A DNA stretch of 48,273 nt from an uncultured Acidimicrobiia bacterium (GCA_903921205.1 CAIXPF010000168.1:1-48273); one strand, 5' to 3'. Shown: positions 15,209-24,570, numbered from the stretch's first letter. Program-made: numbers and translations. The notes: generated from the letters alone by a model not told the origin.

Positions 15209-17494
15209 GTGCTCGAACGCCTTGCCCATTTCTGTTTCACCCGTCGACGGCTCGTGGTCGGGATCTGGGTCGTCCTCCTCGTCGGGCTGCTGGGCATCTC
15301 CGGCGCTGCCGGTAGCGCGTACCACACCGATTTCCGGCTCGCCGGCACCGAGAGCCAGCGGGGCTTCGACCTGCTGACCTCGGCCGGGGCCGGTGGCGGC
15401 GGGTTCGACGGGACCGTGGTGTTCCGCTCCGAGGCCGGCTACGACCAGCCCGAGGTGCAGCAGGCCATGACCACCCTGTTCAGCGAGATCGAGGGGCTCG
15501 ACCGGGTGGTTGCCGTGGTGAGCCCCTACGGCCCGATCGGCGCGGTCCAGGTGGCGTCCCAGGGACCCGACGCCGGCAAGCTGGCCTTCGCCCGGGTGCA
15601 GTTCGACCCCGCCGCCCAGCAGGCCGACCTGCTGGCCATCACCAAGAAGGTGAAGGAGGAGATCCCGCAGCTCGACGGGCTGCAGGTCGAGCTCGGCGGA
15701 CAGGCCTTCGCCGAGTTCGAGCCGCCGGAGTCGGAGCTGTTGGGCCTCGGCTTCGCAGTGATCATCCTGCTGATCTCGTTCGGTTCGGTCCTGGCCATGG
15801 GCCTGCCCATCAGCGTGGCCCTCTTCGGCGTCGGCACCGGCGCCGCGCTGCTGACCCTGGCCAGCCACCTCGTCGACATGCCCGACTTCACCGGGCTGCT
15901 CGCCGGCATGATCGGCCTCGGCGTCGGCATCGACTACGCCCTGTTCATCGTCACCCGCTATCGCGAGGGCCTGCACCAGGGCCTCGACTACGAGCAGGCC
16001 ACCGTCACCGCCATCGGCACCGCCGGCCGGGCCGTCATCTTCGCCGGTATCACCGTGGTGATCTCCGTGCTCGGCATGGTGTTGATGGGCCTGTCCTTCG
16101 TGCGGGGCCTGGCCTACGGCGCCGCCATCACCGTGGCCATGACCATGGTCGCCTCGATCACCCTGCTGCCCGCCCTGCTGGGCTTCGCCCGGGCCCGGGT
16201 GGAGATCACCCGCTACCGGGGCCTCGCCGCCGCCCTGTTGTTCGCCATCGCCCTGTTCGGCATCGGTGCCCACGTCCCGGCGCTCGCCGCGCTCGCCGCC
16301 GGCCTCGCCCTTCTCACCATCGCGGCGTCCTTCGTGGTCCCGGCACTGCGCCGGGAGATGCCGCGGCGCCCGCCGAAGCCGATGCGCGAGACCTTCGGGT
16401 ACCGCTGGAGCCGGGTGGTGCAGCGCTACCCGTGGGCCATGGCCCTGGTGGGTCTGGGCATCCTGGTGGTGCTGTCCATCCCGGTGCTGTCGCTGCGCCT
16501 GGGCTTCTCCGACGAGGGGAACTACCCGGAGGACACCACGACCCGTAAGGCCTACGACCTGCTGGCCTCGGGCTTCGGAGCCGGGTTCAACGGCCCGCTG
16601 CTGGTGGTGGCCGAGCTCGGCGACCAGGCCGCGGTGGCCGAGCAGGTGACCGCTGCGCTCGGGACCGCCGACGGCGTGGCGGGCGTGGTGCCGATCGCCC
16701 CGCCCGGTTCGCCGCTGACGATGTGGCAGGTCTTCCCCACCACCGCACCCCAGGACCAGGCCACCGAGGCGCTGGTGCACCGCCTGCGCGACGACGTGCT
16801 CGACCCCATCGAGCAGAGCGCCGGGGTGGACCTCCCGCTCACCGGGGTGGTCGCCTCCAACATCGACTTCGCCGGCTACATCGGCGCCCGGCTGCCGATC
16901 TTCTTCGGTGCCGTGCTGACCTTGTCGTTCCTGCTGCTGATGTCGGTGTTCCGCTCCCTGCTGGTGCCGTTCAAGGCGGTCATCATGAACCTGCTGTCCA
17001 TCGGCGCCGCCTACGGCGTGGTGGTTGCGGTGTTCCAGTGGGGCTGGGCCAAGGACCTCGTCGGGATCGGCAAGGGCGGCCCGATCGAGGCCTGGGCACC
17101 GATGATGATGTTCGCCATCGTGTTCGGCCTGTCGATGGACTACGAGGTGTTCCTGCTGTCGCGCATGCGCGAGGAGTTCGACCGCACCGGCGACAACACC
17201 TCGGCGGTGGCCGACGGCCTCGCCACCACCGCCCGGGTCATCTCCGCCGCTGCGGCGATCATGGTGTTCGTGTTCGGCAGCTTCATCCTCGAGCCGAACC
17301 GGCCCATCAAGCTGTTCGGCGTCGGCCTGGCCACCGCGGTGTTCCTCGACGCCACCGTGGTGCGCATGATCCTCGTGCCCGCCACCATGGAGTTGCTCGG
17401 CAAGGTCAACTGGTGGCTGCCCGGTTGGCTGGACCGGGCCCTGCCCCGCCTCAACGTCGAAGGCGCCGCCCACCCGGCACCCAGCATCGACTGA
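15209..17494 (+). CDS. MMPL/RND family membrane transporter
   Basis: A 761-residue protein with the twofold RND layout: one N-terminal helix (RLVVGIWVVLLVGLLGISGAAG), an extracytoplasmic loop, five helices, then a second copy. The family proton-relay motifs appear as GLGVGIDYALFIVTRYREG in the first half and FGLSMDYEVFLLSRMREEF in the second, each with the membrane Asp-Tyr pair. MMPL proteins export lipids, glycolipids or hydrophobic compounds by proton exchange. There is no neighbouring polyketide or mycolate gene to name the cargo. Start is a GTG with no strong Shine-Dalgarno. Convergent with the cyclase gene, with a hairpin between. Confidence 0.92.
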   Translation: MLERLAHFCFTRRRLVVGIWVVLLVGLLGISGAAGSAYHTDFRLAGTESQRGFDLLTSAGAGGGGFDGTVVFRSEAGYDQPEVQQAMTTLFSEIEGLDRVVAVVSPYGPIGAVQVASQGPDAGKLAFARVQFDPAAQQADLLAITKKVKEEIPQLDGLQVELGGQAFAEFEPPESELLGLGFAVIILLISFGSVLAMGLPISVALFGVGTGAALLTLASHLVDMPDFTGLLAGMIGLGVGIDYALFIVTRYREGLHQGLDYEQATVTAIGTAGRAVIFAGITVVISVLGMVLMGLSFVRGLAYGAAITVAMTMVASITLLPALLGFARARVEITRYRGLAAALLFAIALFGIGAHVPALAALAAGLALLTIAASFVVPALRREMPRRPPKPMRETFGYRWSRVVQRYPWAMALVGLGILVVLSIPVLSLRLGFSDEGNYPEDTTTRKAYDLLASGFGAGFNGPLLVVAELGDQAAVAEQVTAALGTADGVAGVVPIAPPGSPLTMWQVFPTTAPQDQATEALVHRLRDDVLDPIEQSAGVDLPLTGVVASNIDFAGYIGARLPIFFGAVLTLSFLLLMSVFRSLLVPFKAVIMNLLSIGAAYGVVVAVFQWGWAKDLVGIGKGGPIEAWAPMMMFAIVFGLSMDYEVFLLSRMREEFDRTGDNTSAVADGLATTARVISAAAAIMVFVFGSFILEPNRPIKLFGVGLATAVFLDATVVRMILVPATMELLGKVNWWLPGWLDRALPRLNVEGAAHPAPSID

Positions 17495-17495
17495 A

Positions 17496-17524
17496 CGCTG
17501 CGTTCCGGCCCCGGAACGTCAGCG
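17496..17524. terminator. Inverted repeat between convergent genes
   Basis: CGTTCCGG (17501-17508) and CCGGAACG (17511-17518) pair perfectly, extended by CGCTG/CAGCG on the outside with one bulged base. It lies exactly between the MMPL stop and the cyclase stop. No T-run is present, so it is a likely bidirectional, non-canonical terminator. Confidence 0.5.
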
Positions 17525-20500
17525 GCCGGTTGGCTGGGTGCGCCAGCGGATGGCGGCGCTGAACATCGCCGACCAGCCCGCAGCGTCGATGCCGAGGTCG
17601 AGCAGACGTCGATCGGCCTCGCGGGCCACCGACCGGGCCGACGTGGCCCCCACCGCCGTCAGCGCGTACCCCTCGGCCATGCGTACCACGGCCTGGGCCA
17701 CGGCGTCGCCGGTGAGGTCCACCTCCTGACGACCGGCGGCGAAGGCCGCGATGAGCTCGGAGAAGTCCCCCCGGATGGCGTGGGACAACCCGGCCGCCAT
17801 GTACGAGTAGGCCATGTCGAGGTAGGTCGACCGCGTCGACTCGTGGGCCCGGTCGGCACCGGCGAGCGCCGCCACCGTATCGCCCGCCACGACATCGGCG
17901 AGGGCCAGGGTCGCGATGATCCCAGAGGACACATCGCCGTCGCCGTCGTGCACCGCGGCGGACAGGATGCGCCGGGCCTCGTCGATGTCGCCACGTTGCA
18001 GGTGGTAGAGGCCCAGAGCGCTGACCCGATCCCATCCCGAGGGCTGGCCGAGGTCGTCGGCCTGGTCCATCTCGGCCACGTGGACGGCCGCCCGTTCGAG
18101 ATCGCCGATGTGCAAGGCAGCGGCGGTCCACACGATGGCCGCCAACGCACCGCCACGTGGCAGGTTGCTCTGCGACAGGGTCTCGAACACCTCGTCGAGC
18201 TCGTCGAAGCCCTCGGCCACGGCCCCCGAGGCGATCAGGCTGCGGCTCAACGCCGCCTGCGCCTGGAGCTGGCCCACGGGATCGCCGACCCGCACGAAGT
18301 GGTTCCGGGCCTCCTCGGCCCGTTCCACCGCCGGCACCGTACGGCCCGACCACAACCGCACCAGCGAGGTGAGCAGCAGCATCATGCCCTCGCCGAAGCG
18401 GTCGCCCCGGACCCGGGCGTCGGGCAGGATCTCCTCGGCCAGGCCCTCGGCCTCGACGAGGCGACCCTGGTGGAACCGGGTGAAGGCCAACAGGGCGTTG
18501 GCCCAGCTGAGCCCACCGGTGTCGCCGAGGTCGATGAAGGCGCCGGCCGAGGCGTCGATACGCACCTCGGCCTCGGCCACCCGGCCCGACAGGTACGAGA
18601 TCCACGCCAGGTTCTGCAACGCCCAGGCCTGACCACGACGGTCGTCGAGCTCACGGAAGATGGCGAGCGCCGCCGATGTCGAGGCCTCGGCCTCGGGGAA
18701 GACCCGCTGGTACTGGCGGGCGATGCCGATGAGCCGCAGCGCCTCGGCCTCGCCCCGGCGGTCACCGAGTTCGCGGAACTCCCCGAGCGCCTCGTGCAGG
18801 ACCTGCACGGCCCGGTCGACATCGCCCTCGCGGCGCAGGATCTCACCGGCCACCAGGCCGGCACGGGTGCGCCCGAGCCGGTCGCCGAGGGCGTCGGCAA
18901 CGCGGATGGCCTCGTCGATGTCGGCATGCGCGCCGGCGAGTTCCAACAGCCCGAAGCGGGCTTCGCCGCGGCCGAGCAGGAACTCCAAGCGCTGGCTCGA
19001 CGGCTCGCGGCCGGTCAGGTCGAGCCCCTGCGAGTACAGGCGGGCGGCCAGCAGGTACACCTCGCCGCTCATCGCCCGGCGGCCGGCTTCGGCCAGCCAG
19101 CTGAGGGCCTTCGCCGTCAGCCCGTCCGCCGGTGCCGCGCCGAAGCTGAGCTCGTTGGACAGCGAGGCCGCCCGGGCGAAGTGGTGGGCGATGCGGTCGA
19201 TGAACCCCACATCGGGTTCGAGCTCGTCGAGATGGGACTCCATCCACCGGGCGATCTCGGCATGGCGCCGGGCCCGATCGGACTTGGTCAGCATCCCGTA
19301 GGCGACCTCGCGCAGCACGTCGGAACGGAACGACCAGCGATCGCCGCTGAGGTTGAGCAGCTCCTTGTCGACCAACACGTCGAACGCCGCCCGCCAGTCC
19401 GGGGCATCGGCCGAGGCCTCGCACATCTTCTCGAGCGCGAACAGCGTGCCGCTGCGGCCGAGCACCGACGCGTTGTCGAGCACCGCCCGCTCGTCGGGCT
19501 CGAGCCGGTCGAGGCGGGCGGCGATCAGGCCACGGAGCGTCTCGGGCAGCTCGTCGGTGGGGGCCGGCACCACCGGCGAACGCAGCGAGGACATCTCGCC
19601 CAGCGAGGTCAGCTCGCCGCTGTCCTGGCGTTCGAGCAGGGCCACCAGCTCCTCGAGGAAGAACGGGTTGCCACCCGAACGCGTCAACAACATGTGGCGC
19701 GTGTCCTCGTCGATCTCGCCGTCGAGCAACTGGTCGAGCAGGACACTGGCCGACACCGCATCGAGCGGGTCGAGGTTGACGATGAGATGGTTGTGACGCC
19801 CGATACGCGGATTCCACCGGGCGTCGATCAAGTGGCGGGCCGTGGCCACCAGCACGAAGGGGCTACGGCCCAACCCGTCGATGACCTCGTCGAGGACCTC
19901 GAGCACCAGGTCGTCGGCCCAGTGCAGATCGGCGAGCCGGAAGAACACCGGCTGCACCGCCGTGGCGGCCTCGAGCACCTGGATCAGCGACCGGCTGGCT
20001 TCCTCGCGGGCCCGCTGGGGATCGACCGAACGGTTCGACGCAAACCCCATCAGGTGCAACAGGTTGGAGGCCAGATGGCTCACCGCGGTGGCCTTGGCGT
20101 CGATCTGAAGCAGATCGGCCACCGCCTTGATGGTGGCCTCGCGGGCGTCGGCGGCCGAGGTGCGCTCACCGATGTCGAACAGCACCCGCAACGCCGACCC
20201 GATCGGATACCAGATGTTGGCCTCGCCGTAGGGCACACAATGGCTCTCGAGCATGCGGGCGCCCTTGTCGCGCTTCACCCAGGTCGCCACGTCGTCGGCC
20301 AGACGGGTCTTGCCGACGCCGGCATCGCCGAGCAGCATCACCAGCAGCGTCCGCCGCTGGGTGTAGGCCAGGCCGATCGCCGAACGCAGCAACGCCAGCT
20401 CGGGGTCGCGGCCGATCAGCGGGGTCTGGCGCAACCGGGGACGGCGCCCGGGCAGCACCAGCACGTCGACCGCCCGGTAGGCGTCGATCGGCTCCTCCCG

Positions 20501-21085
20501 GCCCTTGGCCTGCACCGGCCCGACCGGCTCGTAGGCGATGACCTCGGTGGTCGCCTCGTAGGTGAGCGGACCGACGTAGATCTGCCCCGGGAGCGCCGCC
20601 GTCTGCAACCGGTTCGCGCTGTTGACCACGTCACCCATGGCGGTGTACTCGCCACCGGCGCGCATGGCACCGGTGAGCACCTCGCCGGTGTTGACGCCGA
20701 TGCGCATCTGGATGTCGGCACCGACCTCCTCGGCGTAGGCCCGCATGGTCCGCTGCATCGCCAGCGCCGCCCGCACGGCCCGCTCGGCATCGTCCTCGTT
20801 GGCCACCGGCGCACCGAAGAGGGCGACGACGGCGTCGCCGAGGATCTTGTCGACCCGGCCACCGAACTCGGTGATGTCCTGCACCAGGCGCTGGAAACCA
20901 CGGTCGACGAGACCCTTGACGGCCTCGGGGTCCATGGTCTCGGCCAGGGTGGTGAAGCCGACGAGATCGCCGAAGACCACCGTGACCACGCGACGCTCGT
21001 CGCCATGGCCGGTCAAGCCGTGTCCGCACGAGGGGCAGAAGCGGCTCCCGACGGGAGCAGACACGCCACATTGCGGACAGGACAT
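17519..21085 (-). CDS. Class III adenylate/guanylate cyclase with AAA ATPase and TPR domains
   Basis: A 1188-residue signalling protein. Residues 3-20 form a zinc ribbon (CPQC and CPSC). Residues ~33-205 are a class III cyclase catalytic domain: metal-binding D40 and D84, purine-binding K80 and D152, and the transition-state N155 and R159 are all present, so it looks active, probably an adenylate cyclase. Residues ~223-560 are an AAA/STAND ATPase with Walker A GDAGVGKT at 253-260. The remaining ~600 residues are Ala/Leu/Glu-rich TPR-like helices (e.g. DRRGEAEALRLIGIARQYQR). This layout is common in Actinomycetota and Mycobacterium. The ATG at 21085 follows TATGCT by six bases. Confidence 0.9.
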   Translation of the reverse strand: MSCPQCGVSAPVGSRFCPSCGHGLTGHGDERRVVTVVFGDLVGFTTLAETMDPEAVKGLVDRGFQRLVQDITEFGGRVDKILGDAVVALFGAPVANEDDAERAVRAALAMQRTMRAYAEEVGADIQMRIGVNTGEVLTGAMRAGGEYTAMGDVVNSANRLQTAALPGQIYVGPLTYEATTEVIAYEPVGPVQAKGREEPIDAYRAVDVLVLPGRRPRLRQTPLIGRDPELALLRSAIGLAYTQRRTLLVMLLGDAGVGKTRLADDVATWVKRDKGARMLESHCVPYGEANIWYPIGSALRVLFDIGERTSAADAREATIKAVADLLQIDAKATAVSHLASNLLHLMGFASNRSVDPQRAREEASRSLIQVLEAATAVQPVFFRLADLHWADDLVLEVLDEVIDGLGRSPFVLVATARHLIDARWNPRIGRHNHLIVNLDPLDAVSASVLLDQLLDGEIDEDTRHMLLTRSGGNPFFLEELVALLERQDSGELTSLGEMSSLRSPVVPAPTDELPETLRGLIAARLDRLEPDERAVLDNASVLGRSGTLFALEKMCEASADAPDWRAAFDVLVDKELLNLSGDRWSFRSDVLREVAYGMLTKSDRARRHAEIARWMESHLDELEPDVGFIDRIAHHFARAASLSNELSFGAAPADGLTAKALSWLAEAGRRAMSGEVYLLAARLYSQGLDLTGREPSSQRLEFLLGRGEARFGLLELAGAHADIDEAIRVADALGDRLGRTRAGLVAGEILRREGDVDRAVQVLHEALGEFRELGDRRGEAEALRLIGIARQYQRVFPEAEASTSAALAIFRELDDRRGQAWALQNLAWISYLSGRVAEAEVRIDASAGAFIDLGDTGGLSWANALLAFTRFHQGRLVEAEGLAEEILPDARVRGDRFGEGMMLLLTSLVRLWSGRTVPAVERAEEARNHFVRVGDPVGQLQAQAALSRSLIASGAVAEGFDELDEVFETLSQSNLPRGGALAAIVWTAAALHIGDLERAAVHVAEMDQADDLGQPSGWDRVSALGLYHLQRGDIDEARRILSAAVHDGDGDVSSGIIATLALADVVAGDTVAALAGADRAHESTRSTYLDMAYSYMAAGLSHAIRGDFSELIAAFAAGRQEVDLTGDAVAQAVVRMAEGYALTAVGATSARSVAREADRRLLDLGIDAAGWSAMFSAAIRWRTQPTGR

Positions 21086-21091
21086 GGCCCA

Positions 21092-21097
21092 AGCATA
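21092..21097 (-). promoter_or_regulatory. Leaderless -10 element (TATGCT) for the cyclase gene
   Basis: TATGCT on the minus strand, six bases, ATG at 21085. Confidence 0.55.
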
Positions 21098-21215
21098 CGG
21101 CCCCATCAGCACCTCGACCCGCCCAATCGCGACGCCGAAACGGCCGATCCGGCCCGGCCAGCACCGAACCGGCACCGCCGATCGCCCGGCCCCACGACAG
21201 CCAGGCGCCGGACCC

Positions 21216-21221
21216 TACGCT
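21216..21221 (+). promoter_or_regulatory. Leaderless -10 element (TACGCT) for the PPOX gene
   Basis: TACGCT, six bases, GTG at 21228. Confidence 0.55.
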
Positions 21222-21227
21222 CGGGCC

Positions 21228-21641
21228 GTGAGCATCGATGCCGACCTCGACGACCCCGGCCCGGAACTGCTGGCCTTCCTCACCGAACGCCACCTCGCCA
21301 CCCTGACCACGCTGCGACCCGACGGTCGCCTGCACGTGGTCCCGGTCGGGTTCACCTACGAACCGGCGCGCCGCCTCGCCCGGGTCATCACCTTCGCCCC
21401 CTCGCGCAAGGCCCGTAACGTCGCCGCGGCTCCCGGTGGCCCAGCCGTGCTGTGCCAGGTCGACGGCGGCCGCTGGGTCAGCCTCGAGGGCGCCGCGGTG
21501 CTGCGCGACGACGCCGCATCCAACCTCGAGGCCACCACCCGCTACGCCGCCCGCTACCGCCCGCCCAAGGACCGCGCCGACCGGGTGACCATCGAGATCG
21601 CGGTCCGGCGCATCGTCGGCACCTGGAACAGCCGCGTTTGA
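21228..21641 (+). CDS. PPOX-class (pyridoxamine 5'-phosphate oxidase fold) F420/FMN-dependent protein
   Basis: A 137-residue split-barrel flavoprotein: LLAFLTERHLATLTTLRPDGRLHVVPVGF opens the domain, ARVITFAPSRKARNVAAAPG is the cofactor phosphate-binding stretch, and VDGGRWVSLEGAAVLRDD and DRVTIEIAVRRIVGTWN complete the barrel. In Actinomycetota this short type is the TIGR03618-like, Rv1155-related group that usually binds F420. Which cofactor is bound here cannot be decided. It lies directly upstream of the FMN-riboswitch promoter, whose -35 box overlaps its stop codon. Start chosen by the TACGCT box. Confidence 0.83.
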   Translation: MSIDADLDDPGPELLAFLTERHLATLTTLRPDGRLHVVPVGFTYEPARRLARVITFAPSRKARNVAAAPGGPAVLCQVDGGRWVSLEGAAVLRDDAASNLEATTRYAARYRPPKDRADRVTIEIAVRRIVGTWNSRV

Positions 21642-21668
21642 CGACAGGGTCGAGAACCGGCGTATCTT
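21638..21668 (+). promoter_or_regulatory. Promoter of the riboflavin operon
   Basis: TTGACG (21638-21643), 19-nt spacer, TATCTT (21663-21668); transcription would start near 21675, some 20 nt before the riboswitch. The -35 box overlaps the PPOX stop codon. Confidence 0.55.
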
Positions 21669-21694
21669 GCGAGCACAACTGAATACGCGCCAAG

Positions 21695-21816
21695 CGCTGC
21701 GGGGTTGGGTGAAAGTCCCGACCGGCGGTTACAGCCCGCGAACCCCATCGTCTCGACGATGGGGCCGACCCGGTGGAAATCCGGGGCCGACGGTGAGAGT
21801 CCGGATGGGAGCAGCG
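21695..21816 (+). promoter_or_regulatory. FMN riboswitch (RFN element)
   Basis: The conserved RFN blocks are all visible: GGGTGAAAGTCCCGACCGGC, GGTTACAGCCCGCGA, CGGTGGAAATCCGGGGCCGA and CGGTGAGAGTCCGGATGGGA. P1 closes through CGCTGC (21695-21700) and GCAGCG (21811-21816). The variable arm is a perfect 10-bp stem at 21743-21764. The element senses FMN and lowers expression of the downstream ribBA-ribH genes. The following 137 nt to the start codon is the expression platform. Confidence 0.96.
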
Positions 21817-21953
21817 AGAGCTCGGCGCCACCTCAGGCCCTCCACCGTTGCCGCGGTGGCGTGTCTGCCGTGTCGTTGCGTCATCGTCGCCCCCGTCGCA
21901 CCCCCACCGCGTGTCGCGCGGCCCGCACCGGGCCCGACAGGAGGACGACGGAG

Positions 21954-23216
21954 ATGAACTCGGGAAACGCCGGCACGACCGACACGGATGCCGCTCGCGG
22001 CCATCGCCCCGACGATGTCCTCGCCGATATCCCCACCGCACTCGCCGCCTTCGCCCGCGGCGAGATCCTGGTGGTCGTCGACGACGAGGATCGCGAGAAC
22101 GAGGGCGACCTGATCATGGCCGCCGAGTTCGCCACCGCCGAGAAGCTGGCGTTCTTCATCCGCTACACGTCGGGCGTGATCTGCGCCCCGATGCCACCGG
22201 AGATCTGCGAACGCCTCGACCTGCCCCTCATGGTCGAGCGCAACACCGAGTCGCACCACACCGCCTTCACCGACACCGTCGACGCCGCCGTCGGCGTCAG
22301 CACCGGTATCTCCGCCGCCGACCGGGCGGTCACCCTACGGCTGCTGTGCGACCCCGGGGCCAAGCCCACCGACCTCGCCCGGCCCGGCCACATCTTCCCG
22401 CTGCGGGCCAAGCCCGGTGGCGTGCTGATCCGCCAGGGCCACACCGAGGCCGGCGTCGATCTGTGCCGGATGTCCGGGCTCACCGAGGTCGGGGTGCTCA
22501 GCGAGATCGTCAACGACGACGGCACGATGGCCCGCTTCGACGAGCTGGTCGAGTTCTCACGCCGGCACGGCCTGCTCATGATCACCATCGCCGACCTGAT
22601 CCGCCACCGTCGTCGCACCGAACGCCTCGTCGACCCGGTGGCCAGCGCCGAGGTGCCGACCCGCTGGGGCACCTTCACCGCCACCAGCTACACCGTGGCC
22701 CACGACGGCGGCGACCACCTGGCGCTCACGCTCGGCGACCTCGGCGACCCCGACGGACCGCCGCCGCTGGTCCGGGTCCACACCGAGTGCGTGCTGGGCG
22801 ACCTGTTCGGCGCAGCGTCCTGCCGTTGCGGCGCCAACCTCGATGCGGCCCTGGCCGCCATCGCCGCGGAGGGCCGCGGTGTGCTGGTGTACCTGCGTGG
22901 TCCCGAAGCCCGCGGCGGCGGGCTGAGCCCCGCCCTGGAGAGCCTCACCACCAACCCGGCGCTCGCCGCGGTCGGCAACGGCCACGCACCCGGTTCCGGG
23001 CTGCCCACCGCCAACCGGGCCGGCTACGGCGTCGGGGCGCAGATCCTGGTGGGCCTCGGCATCCACCGGCTGCGGCTCCTCACCGACAATCCCTCCCAGT
23101 ACGGCGGCCTCGAGGGCTTCGACCTGGTCATCACCGATCGGGTCCCGCTGCTCGGCCCCAACGACTCGTCCGACCACAACGCGGCCGCCCCGGCCGCCGG
23201 CACACAGGAGAACTGA
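21954..23216 (+). CDS. ribBA: Bifunctional-type RibBA: DHBP synthase with degenerate GTP cyclohydrolase II domain
   Basis: A 420-residue protein. Residues ~20-225 are an intact 3,4-dihydroxy-2-butanone 4-phosphate synthase ([74 protein letters not shown]). Residues ~230-410 are GTP cyclohydrolase II-like: the zinc cysteines C279, C290 and C292 keep the standard 11 and 2 spacing. However, the usual RxxEGRGIGL loop reads [10 protein letters not shown], the following helix that carries the catalytic Tyr is replaced ([11 protein letters not shown]), and the ADxRDY segment reads [10 protein letters not shown] cyclohydrolase II activity is therefore doubtful. Strong AGGAGG Shine-Dalgarno 9 nt before the ATG; under FMN riboswitch control and followed after 1 nt by ribH. 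Confidence 0.88.
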   Translation: MNSGNAGTTDTDAARGHRPDDVLADIPTALAAFARGEILVVVDDEDRENEGDLIMAAEFATAEKLAFFIRYTSGVICAPMPPEICERLDLPLMVERNTESHHTAFTDTVDAAVGVSTGISAADRAVTLRLLCDPGAKPTDLARPGHIFPLRAKPGGVLIRQGHTEAGVDLCRMSGLTEVGVLSEIVNDDGTMARFDELVEFSRRHGLLMITIADLIRHRRRTERLVDPVASAEVPTRWGTFTATSYTVAHDGGDHLALTLGDLGDPDGPPPLVRVHTECVLGDLFGAASCRCGANLDAALAAIAAEGRGVLVYLRGPEARGGGLSPALESLTTNPALAAVGNGHAPGSGLPTANRAGYGVGAQILVGLGIHRLRLLTDNPSQYGGLEGFDLVITDRVPLLGPNDSSDHNAAAPAAGTQEN

Positions 23217-23217
23217 C

Positions 23218-23691
23218 ATGGTCAAGGTGATCGAAGGCCGGCTGCGCGGCGAGGGACGGCGCATCGCCATCGCCGCGGCCCGGTGGAACGAGTTCATCAC
23301 CGACCGGCTGCTCAGCGGGGCACTCGACACACTCCGGCGCTGCGGTGTCGGCGAGGACGACGTGACCGTCGTGTGGGTACCCGGCAGCTTCGAGCTGCCC
23401 ACCGTGTGCAACCAGCTCGCCCGTACCGGACGGTATGACGCGGTGATCGCGCTCGGCGCAGTGATCCGTGGGGCCACCACCCACTACGAGCTGGTCTCCG
23501 GCCACTGCGCCTCGGGCCTCGCCCGCATCGGCCTCGACACGGGTGTACCCACCATTTTCGGGGTGCTGACCACCGAGACCATCGAACAGGCCATCGAGCG
23601 AGCCGGCACCAAGGCCGGCAACAAGGGTGCAGAAGCCGCCGCCTGCGCCCTCGAGATGGCCGACCTGCGCGCCGCCATCGACGCCGGCTGA
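23218..23691 (+). CDS. ribH: 6,7-dimethyl-8-ribityllumazine synthase
   Basis: A 157-residue lumazine synthase: [21 protein letters not shown], the substrate loop [35 protein letters not shown] with the catalytic His, [22 protein letters not shown] and [17 protein letters not shown]. It joins 5-amino-6-ribitylamino-uracil with DHBP, the product of the upstream RibB domain, in the penultimate step to riboflavin; the enzyme forms pentamers or 60-mer capsids. An AGGAG lies 8 nt before the ATG, one nt after the ribBA stop, so translation is probably coupled. ribD and ribE are not in the window. Confidence 0.95.
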   Translation: MVKVIEGRLRGEGRRIAIAAARWNEFITDRLLSGALDTLRRCGVGEDDVTVVWVPGSFELPTVCNQLARTGRYDAVIALGAVIRGATTHYELVSGHCASGLARIGLDTGVPTIFGVLTTETIEQAIERAGTKAGNKGAEAAACALEMADLRAAIDAG

Positions 23692-23768
23692 GCACCGCGC
23701 CGGCTGCACGGCGCCGGGCCGGGTCGACTGCGTCCGGGTGCGACCGGTCGGGACCGGTCGGCCGGGGA

Positions 23769-24545
23769 TCAGCGCGGCGGGTCCGGCTGGCAGCGAGGGC
23801 ACCAATACGTCGAGCGCGGCGGATCGCCGAGCGGGGCCTGCACCACGGCGCTCGCGCAACGCAGGCACGGCAGACCGGCCCGCCCGTACACCGCCAGACC
23901 TCCCGGCACGCCGTTCACCGTGGTGCGGCTGCCGGGGCCGAGGTTGCGGCGCAACAGGACGTGGGCATCGGCGTAGAGCGCGCCGATGACCGCTCCGTCG
24001 AGGGCGCCCACCGCCAGGCGGGGCGACAGCCGGTGACGCCACAACAGCTCGCTCTTGTAGACGTTGCCGATGCCGGCGGCGAGCCGCTGATCGAGCAGGA
24101 CATCGACGACGGGTCGTTCACCCGGCGAGGCCACCACCCGGTCGAGCACCCGGTCGAGGTCGGGGTCCGGACCGGTCAGGTCAGGTCCGAGATGGCCGAT
24201 CGCCGGCGCCCCGCGGCTCGACCGCACCACCGGGGCCGAGAAGCACACGGCCAGCCAGCTCGCCGTCTCGATCTCCACCCTGGCCTGGTGGCGGGGCCGG
24301 CTCCACGGCGCACCGGGCCGGAACAGGTGCCACGACCCCGTCATGCGGAGGTGGGTCTGCAGCACCACCCCGTCGCCGAAGCGGACCAGCAGGTGTTTGC
24401 CCACCGCCTCCACGGCGTCGATCGTGGTGCCTGCCGCCGGGCTCGGGCCGACCAGGCGGGGGGCGGCGAAGCGGACCAGAACCTCCCCGCTCAACGCCGG
24501 CGCCAGCCGCGCCGCCACCCGCCAGATCGTGTCGCCCTCGGGCAC
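23769..24545 (-). CDS. Fpg/Nei family DNA glycosylase (endonuclease VIII type)
   Basis: A 258-residue base-excision repair glycosylase/AP lyase. After the initiator the protein begins PEGDTIWRVAARL, giving the catalytic N-terminal Pro and Glu used for Schiff-base chemistry. LQTHLRMTGSWHLF, the H2TH region DQRLAAGIGNVYKSELLWRH, and a C-terminal zinc ribbon (CLRC ... CPRC) follow. PEGDT rather than PELPE points to the Nei/Nei2 branch, which removes oxidised pyrimidines. The GTG at 24545 is fixed by the need for Pro2 and by GGAGGG seven nt upstream. Divergent from the dehydratase gene, convergent with ribH. Confidence 0.9.
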   Translation of the reverse strand: MPEGDTIWRVAARLAPALSGEVLVRFAAPRLVGPSPAAGTTIDAVEAVGKHLLVRFGDGVVLQTHLRMTGSWHLFRPGAPWSRPRHQARVEIETASWLAVCFSAPVVRSSRGAPAIGHLGPDLTGPDPDLDRVLDRVVASPGERPVVDVLLDQRLAAGIGNVYKSELLWRHRLSPRLAVGALDGAVIGALYADAHVLLRRNLGPGSRTTVNGVPGGLAVYGRAGLPCLRCASAVVQAPLGDPPRSTYWCPRCQPDPPR

Positions 24546-24570
24546 CGCGGAACCCTCCGAATCGGCGCCG

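Noticed and set aside
14510-17473. Very long open frame antisense to the MMPL gene
   Set aside because: It is His/Gly/Gln/Asp-rich, lacks domain motifs and mirrors the codon bias of the MMPL gene; the opposite strand encodes a complete transporter.
17780-21418. 1.2-kilo-residue open frame antisense to the cyclase gene
   Set aside because: Composition typical of the complement of a GC-rich gene; the sense strand has clear cyclase and AAA motifs.
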